A DNA stretch of 64,000 nt from assembly GCF_022347545.1 (NCBI RefSeq), contig NZ_JAKREW010000031.1, forward strand, positions 1 to 64,000. Direction: 5' to 3'. The notes beneath the pieces are model-generated. The model was not told the origin of the DNA. It saw only the letters and a program-made list of their open reading frames with translations, and made no database searches. Position numbers and translations under genes: made by a program. The DNA comes from Terribium retamae. GTDB taxonomy: Bacteria; Pseudomonadota; Alphaproteobacteria; Rhizobiales; Rhizobiaceae. Below are positions 60,252 to 64,000 of this stretch, piece by piece. Numbering within the stretch: position 1 is the first letter of the stretch; each line of letters opens with the position of its first letter.

Positions 60252-61805
60252 TCATGGCCCTTCCGGGCCAGCATGCCTGGCCGAAAAGGCCGCCGCTGCC
60301 GCCCGTGATGGCAGGTCGAGCTTGAGCAATATGTTGGCGACGTGCCGCTTCACCGTATGTTCGCTCAGCTTCAGTGCTGCGGCGATTGCCGCGTTGCTCT
60401 TGCCGTCGGCGATCAGGCTCACCACCTCGCTTTCCCGTGCCGTCAGTGCCGCCGGCTCCGCGGGCCTGGCTTTGGAGCGGCAAGCCGGCTCCAGATGCTG
60501 TTCCGAGGTCGCCTGCACCACCGGCAGCGGTTCGCCCAATTCGTCCAGGGTGATTCGGCCTGCGTCGACGAAGTGCAGGCCGGAACCCACCGCGAGATCG
60601 GCGACCAGCCTCGAGGCGATGATGTCGCCCCGCCCGGCATGGATAGCCAGTTGCATTGTCACCCGGGCCGTAAGCCCGACGGGCTGGCCGCGCAATTCGA
60701 TCTCTCCGACGTGAATGCCTTGCGCACTCGCCACCCCGATCTGCTGCGCCACCTCCCGCAACGCCGCCGCGCAGCGTATGGCGCGTGCCGGTCCGTCGAA
60801 GCGCGCAATCATCAGCTCGCCATGCGGGCCGCCGACGCGTCCTCCGTGGCGGCCGACCAGCAGCCGCCACGTCTCGTGGAAGCGCTGGCGCCGTTCACTC
60901 CACATGCGGTCACCGAGCTTGGCCGTGTCGTAGATGCGCGTCGCCAGCAGTGCGGCGAGCACGCGCTCGGTATCGGCCACTGCCGGCTGGCCCGTCAGGA
61001 ATTCCTCCATGATGTCGGCCACCCGGTCGACGTCTCCGGTCCAGACCGGATGATCGCGACCGGGGATCTCGACAAGCCGGGCACCTCGGATATTCCTGGC
61101 GAGGAAGCGGCTGGCCTCCGGGTCTACACGGACATCGCTACGGCGATGGATGAGCAGCGTCGGTACGCGGATCGTCGAAAGGATGCCGCGCATGTCGATC
61201 CCGGCATCCAGGCGGGCGAGAGACGACGCGGCGGTCGGGCTGGCCGACAGCCTTTCGAACCGCGCCCACCATTGGATAAAATGCGCATCCTCCATCCGGC
61301 CTGGCGCGAAACCGGGCAAGGTGGCGCCGGTGCCCCATGCGGTCTCTGCCGTTTCGATGAAGGCCTCCAGACGCTCCGGCGGCATCACCCATTTGTGGAA
61401 ATGCGCGTAGCCCCCATAGAGAACCAGTGCTCGCGTTCGCTCCGGATAGGTGGCGGCGAACAGCATCGCGATCGGCGCGCCTTCAGAGGCGCCGAGCAGT
61501 GCAGCGCGGCCGCTGCCCACCGCGTCCATCACGGCGCGCACGTCGTCCATGCGGGTCTCAACGCTGGGCAGGTGACGGCTGTCGATGCGGTCGGAAAGCC
61601 CCGTGCCGCGCTTGTCGAACAGGATCAGTCGCGAGAAGGTGGAGAGCCGCTTCAGCAGGCGGCTGTAACCCTCGTCTTCCCATTGCAGGTCGAGATTTGA
61701 GATGAAGCCCGGCACGAAGACGAGGTCGAGCGCGCCTTGACCGGCCACCTGATAGGCGATCCGCACATCCCCGCTTCGTGCATATCTCGTCTCGATCGGC
61801 CTCAT
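60252..61805 (-). CDS. Alpha/beta hydrolase - degenerate cyclase - LuxR HTH fusion regulator
   Basis: This is a 517-residue three-domain protein. Residues 1-270 are an alpha/beta hydrolase with nucleophile elbow GASEG (Ser107) and a candidate catalytic His252 (RDHPVW). Residues 282-430 align with class III adenylate cyclase homology (FDGPARAIRCAAALREVAQQ, IHVGEIELRGQPVG), but the first metal-binding aspartate position holds R290 and the second is probably E330. It should therefore be a non-catalytic sensory domain. Residues 452-510 are a LuxR/GerE HTH (LTARESEVVSLIADGKSNAA, then LSEHTVKRHVANIL). It likely senses a small ester or ligand and controls the genes downstream. This is inference. Confidence 0.85.
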   Translation of the reverse strand: MRPIETRYARSGDVRIAYQVAGQGALDLVFVPGFISNLDLQWEDEGYSRLLKRLSTFSRLILFDKRGTGLSDRIDSRHLPSVETRMDDVRAVMDAVGSGRAALLGASEGAPIAMLFAATYPERTRALVLYGGYAHFHKWVMPPERLEAFIETAETAWGTGATLPGFAPGRMEDAHFIQWWARFERLSASPTAASSLARLDAGIDMRGILSTIRVPTLLIHRRSDVRVDPEASRFLARNIRGARLVEIPGRDHPVWTGDVDRVADIMEEFLTGQPAVADTERVLAALLATRIYDTAKLGDRMWSERRQRFHETWRLLVGRHGGRVGGPHGELMIARFDGPARAIRCAAALREVAQQIGVASAQGIHVGEIELRGQPVGLTARVTMQLAIHAGRGDIIASRLVADLAVGSGLHFVDAGRITLDELGEPLPVVQATSEQHLEPACRSKARPAEPAALTARESEVVSLIADGKSNAAIAAALKLSEHTVKRHVANILLKLDLPSRAAAAAFSARHAGPEGP

Positions 61806-61871
61806 GCATTGCCCGCTCGGCCAGACGATATCGATCGTCGACCATAACAGGATCCAGCCCGATGCGGCAGA

Positions 61872-61894
61872 CTATTTTTATATACTGAAAATAG
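61872..61894. promoter_or_regulatory. AT-rich dyad upstream of the fusion regulator
   Basis: CTATTTT and AAAATAG form perfect 7-bp arms around a TATATACTG-containing spacer, 67-89 bp upstream of the regulator start on the minus strand. It is the most AT-rich spot in this part of the window and could hold the promoter or an autoregulatory site. Confidence 0.35.
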
Positions 61895-61918
61895 GTGAAG
61901 AGAGGAAAGCGCCGCTAC

Positions 61919-62233
61919 TTACTTCGGCGGAGCGGCGCCTTCCGCCTCCGTCGGTCTGGTATAGCCAAGGTTCTTGTCGGCCTGCTCCGGCGTGAGCGGA
62001 CGTCTGATCTTGGCCGAGGCGGCGACAACCAGTTCGTCAAATTCCGATGATCCGCTGTCCAGCATTTCGAAAAACTGCCGGCGCATGCGCGGCTCCCAGA
62101 ACTTGTTGATGTGCTCGGCCACACCGGTCAAGCCTTCCTCGCGCGGCTTGGAATGGAAGAAGGTTGCGATCTGGTTGGCCATGCGCACCAGCTTCTCGCT
62201 GGTGGAGGTGACATGATCCTCATCATGCAACAT
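61919..62233 (-). CDS. fdsD: Formate dehydrogenase subunit delta
   Basis: This is a 104-residue small subunit of NAD-dependent molybdenum formate dehydrogenase. The core EKLVRMANQIATFFHSKPRE with HINKFWEPRMRRQFFEML matches FdsD. It is needed for full activity or assembly of the FdsGBA complex in the cytoplasm. The start at 62233 overlaps the end of fdhD by 11 bp, which fits the alphaproteobacterial fdsGBA-fdhD(fdsC)-fdsD order. Confidence 0.9.
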   Translation of the reverse strand: MLHDEDHVTSTSEKLVRMANQIATFFHSKPREEGLTGVAEHINKFWEPRMRRQFFEMLDSGSSEFDELVVAASAKIRRPLTPEQADKNLGYTRPTEAEGAAPPK

Positions 62234-63047
62234 GTTTGGAAGCTCCGCTGCTGACCCGCTCGGGGCGAGTGAAGATGTCGAACTCGTCGCCACGCACCAG
62301 CGCCACCAGTGTCATGCCGGCTGCTTCGGCAGTGCGGATGGCGAGTGCGGTCGGTGCTGAAACCGCGATGATGAAGGGCGCGCCGATCGCGGCCGTCTTC
62401 TGCACCATCTCGACCGAGACACGCGAGGTAACGACAACCGCGCCGGTAGCACCATCGATGCCGGCCTTGGCCAATGCACCCGCCAATTTATCCAGCGCAT
62501 TGTGTCGGCCGACGTCTTCTCTCGCGGCGACAATGCCTGTGCCCGGCAGGTAGAAGCCGGCGGCATGCACGGCGCCCGTCTCGGCATGCAGCGGCTGCTG
62601 TTTCGAAAGCGCCCTTACGGCACCGGTGATGTCTTCGGCGCTCAGCGTGAGTTTGGAGCGGTCGACCGCTTCGACCGAGCGCATCGCTTCCTCGATCGAT
62701 TCGATGCCACACAGTCCGCAACCGACCGGGCCTGCCAGCCGCCGGCGCCGTGCTTCGAACCGCGTGTTCGCCTTGTCCTTCAGCCGGATCTGGATGTCGA
62801 TGCCGGCTTCGACATCTTGCACTTCGAAGGATTCGATCTCCTCGGGTGAACCGATGATGCCTTCGGTGAGTGAGAAGCCGAGTGCAAAATCCTCGAAATC
62901 GGCCGGCGAGGCCATCATCACCGCATGCGTGGTGCCGGCGTATGAAAGTGCCACCGGCGTTTCCTCCGGCACCATGCGCGCAGCCGCATTGGTTCCGCCG
63001 GCACGGCGGGCAATGCGGGTTGTCGACGTGGTGGCCGGACGAATCAT
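62223..63047 (-). CDS. fdhD: Formate dehydrogenase accessory sulfurtransferase
   Basis: FdhD (also called FdsC) delivers sulfur from a cysteine desulfurase to the molybdenum cofactor of formate dehydrogenase. It has 274 residues. The C110-x2-C113 pair (GCGLCGIESIEE) carries the persulfide. VGRHNALDKLAGA and VVVTSRVSVEMVQKTAAIGA are family signatures. The ATG at 63047 lies 14 bp after the fdsA stop; a frame to 63116 reads over fdsA without a clear ribosome site. Confidence 0.93.
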   Translation of the reverse strand: MIRPATTSTTRIARRAGGTNAAARMVPEETPVALSYAGTTHAVMMASPADFEDFALGFSLTEGIIGSPEEIESFEVQDVEAGIDIQIRLKDKANTRFEARRRRLAGPVGCGLCGIESIEEAMRSVEAVDRSKLTLSAEDITGAVRALSKQQPLHAETGAVHAAGFYLPGTGIVAAREDVGRHNALDKLAGALAKAGIDGATGAVVVTSRVSVEMVQKTAAIGAPFIIAVSAPTALAIRTAEAAGMTLVALVRGDEFDIFTRPERVSSGASKHVA

Positions 63048-63060
63048 GTCGGCGCTGTTC

Positions 63061-64000
63061 TCACTCCGCAGCTTCGAGGTGACCCTTGATGCGCCGGCTC
63101 TGGCGGGCCTGCTCATTGTAGTCCTTCTGCCATTCGGTCGGGCCGTTGGACGGCGCCACCTGCACGGCAGTGACCTTGTATTCCGGACAGTTCGTTGCCC
63201 AGTCCGAGAAGTCGGTGGTGATCACGTTGGCCTGCGTGTCCGGATGGTGGAAGGTCGTATAGACCACGCCCGGCGAGACACGATCGGTGATCAGCGCACG
63301 CAGCGTCGTCTCGCCCGAACGGCTTGCCAGCCGCACCCAGTCGCCGTCGCGGATGCCGCGGTTCTCGGCGTCGTGAGGGTGGATTTCCAGCCGGTCCTCC
63401 GAATGCCACATGGAATTCTCGGTGCGCCGGGTCTGCGCGCCGACATTGTATTGCGAGAGGATGCGGCCGGTGGTCAGAAGCAGCGGATAACGTGGTCCGG
63501 TGCGCTCGTCCGTCGCCACATATTCGGTACGGATGAACTTGCCCTTGCCGCGCACGAAACCGTCGACATGCATGATGGGTGTGCCGAGCGGCGCCTTTTC
63601 GTTGCAGGGCCACTGTACGGAACCGACGCGGTCGAGCAGTTCGAAGGAGACGCCGGCAAAGCTCGGCGTCGTCTTGGCGATCTCGTCCATGATCTGCGAG
63701 GGATGCGTATAGTTCCAGTCCAGCCCGATGGCCCGGGCAAGCTCCTGCGTCGCTTCCCAGTCGGCGTAACGCGCCTTCGGCTCGAGTACCTTGCGCACCA
63801 TGTTGATGCGGCGTTCCGCGTTGGTGAAGGTGCCGTCCTTCTCCAGGAAGGTCGATCCCGGCAGGAAGACGTGGGCGTAGTTGGCGGTCTCGTTCAGGAA
63901 GAGATCGTGCACGACCACGCATTCCATCGCGGCAAGGCCGGCGGCTACGTGCTTGGTGTCGGGGTCGGACTGCAGGATGTCTTCGCCCTGGATGTAGATG
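63061..64000 (-). CDS. fdsA: Formate dehydrogenase subunit alpha, C-terminal part (runs off the window)
   Basis: Only the last 312 or so residues are present; the 5' part lies beyond position 64000. The visible part belongs to the molybdopterin oxidoreductase family: GEDILQSDPDTKHVAAGLAA and LPGSTFLEKDGTFTNAERRI from the core domain, then the molydopterin-dinucleotide-binding domain with RYPLLLTTGRILSQYNVGAQ, DRLEIHPHDAENRGIRDGDW and YTTFHHPDTQANVIT. It oxidises formate to CO2, with electrons passed to NAD through FdsB and FdsG. fdhD and fdsD follow. Confidence 0.93.
   Translation of the reverse strand, partial: IYIQGEDILQSDPDTKHVAAGLAAMECVVVHDLFLNETANYAHVFLPGSTFLEKDGTFTNAERRINMVRKVLEPKARYADWEATQELARAIGLDWNYTHPSQIMDEIAKTTPSFAGVSFELLDRVGSVQWPCNEKAPLGTPIMHVDGFVRGKGKFIRTEYVATDERTGPRYPLLLTTGRILSQYNVGAQTRRTENSMWHSEDRLEIHPHDAENRGIRDGDWVRLASRSGETTLRALITDRVSPGVVYTTFHHPDTQANVITTDFSDWATNCPEYKVTAVQVAPSNGPTEWQKDYNEQARQSRRIKGHLEAAE

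Noticed and set aside
1..64000. CRISPR arrays, tRNA, rRNA or intact insertion sequences
   Set aside because: No regularly spaced direct repeats, no tRNA cloverleaf and no transposase motifs were found. The repeats seen are dispersed palindromes and one heptad array.

Overview
The window is a GC-rich chromosomal segment from an alphaproteobacterium of the order Hyphomicrobiales (Rhizobiales), most like Mesorhizobium or a close relative. The reasons are the many ABC importers, the GcvA-type LysR regulators, the fdsA-fdhD-fdsD formate dehydrogenase order, the PmtA-type phospholipid methyltransferase, a DUF1127 mini-protein, and the dispersed palindromic intergenic repeats that begin TAGAGC or carry a CTTCTCCC...GGGAGAAG hairpin. 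This placement comes from gene content only. I see no rRNA, tRNA, CRISPR array or intact insertion sequence.

Layout. 226-5321 (minus): agmatinase-type ureohydrolase followed by a complete Pot-type polyamine ABC importer, with a divergent LysR gene (5560-6537). 6681-7985: pncB. 8015-14194 (plus): a polytopic membrane protein, then a complete Liv-type importer. 14195-16330 is a decayed strip holding a frameshifted VapC-like PIN toxin, an intact 59-residue DUF1127 gene divergent from a LysR gene, and a frameshifted Nudix hydrolase. 16322-24359 (minus): the kdp locus (27-residue membrane peptide, kdpF, A, B, C, D, E), with a 114-bp repeat element between kdpC and kdpD. 24584-28886: DeoR regulator divergent from a choline-kinase-like phosphotransferase and a dimethylglycine/sarcosine-dehydrogenase-like flavoprotein. 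29015-33898: CDGSH iron-sulfur protein, DMT exporter, ICMT-like membrane methyltransferase, AdeRS-like two-component system, small lipoprotein. 34104-40466 (plus): a second polyamine cassette with a PuuR-like XRE-cupin regulator, importer, PuuB-like oxidase and a cupin. 40559-43234: ilvD and a PhnB-like VOC protein. 43308-48329: RND efflux pump and adaptor with a divergent TetR gene. 48330-51821: QseBC-like two-component system divergent from pmtA-dedA. 51862-58560 (plus): a third polyamine cassette, arranged like E. coli ydcSTUV-patD, behind a LysR gene. 58792-61805 (minus): a fusion regulator (alpha/beta hydrolase, degenerate cyclase, LuxR HTH) with three small genes behind it. 61919-64000 (minus): fdsD, fdhD and the 3' end of fdsA.

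The main theme is polyamine and amine use. Three independent spermidine/putrescine-family importers are each paired with a different catabolic enzyme (agmatinase, gamma-glutamylputrescine-oxidase-like, aminobutyraldehyde dehydrogenase) and a different class of regulator (GcvA-LysR, XRE-cupin, CysB-type LysR). A second theme is mosaic intergenic repeats, some of which supply the stop codon of the gene before them. I found no convincing wholly new system. The least ordinary items are the three-domain regulator with a metal-site-deficient cyclase domain, the unannotated mini-proteins (DUF1127 and the 27-residue peptide ahead of kdpF), and a heptad-based inverted repeat ahead of patD.
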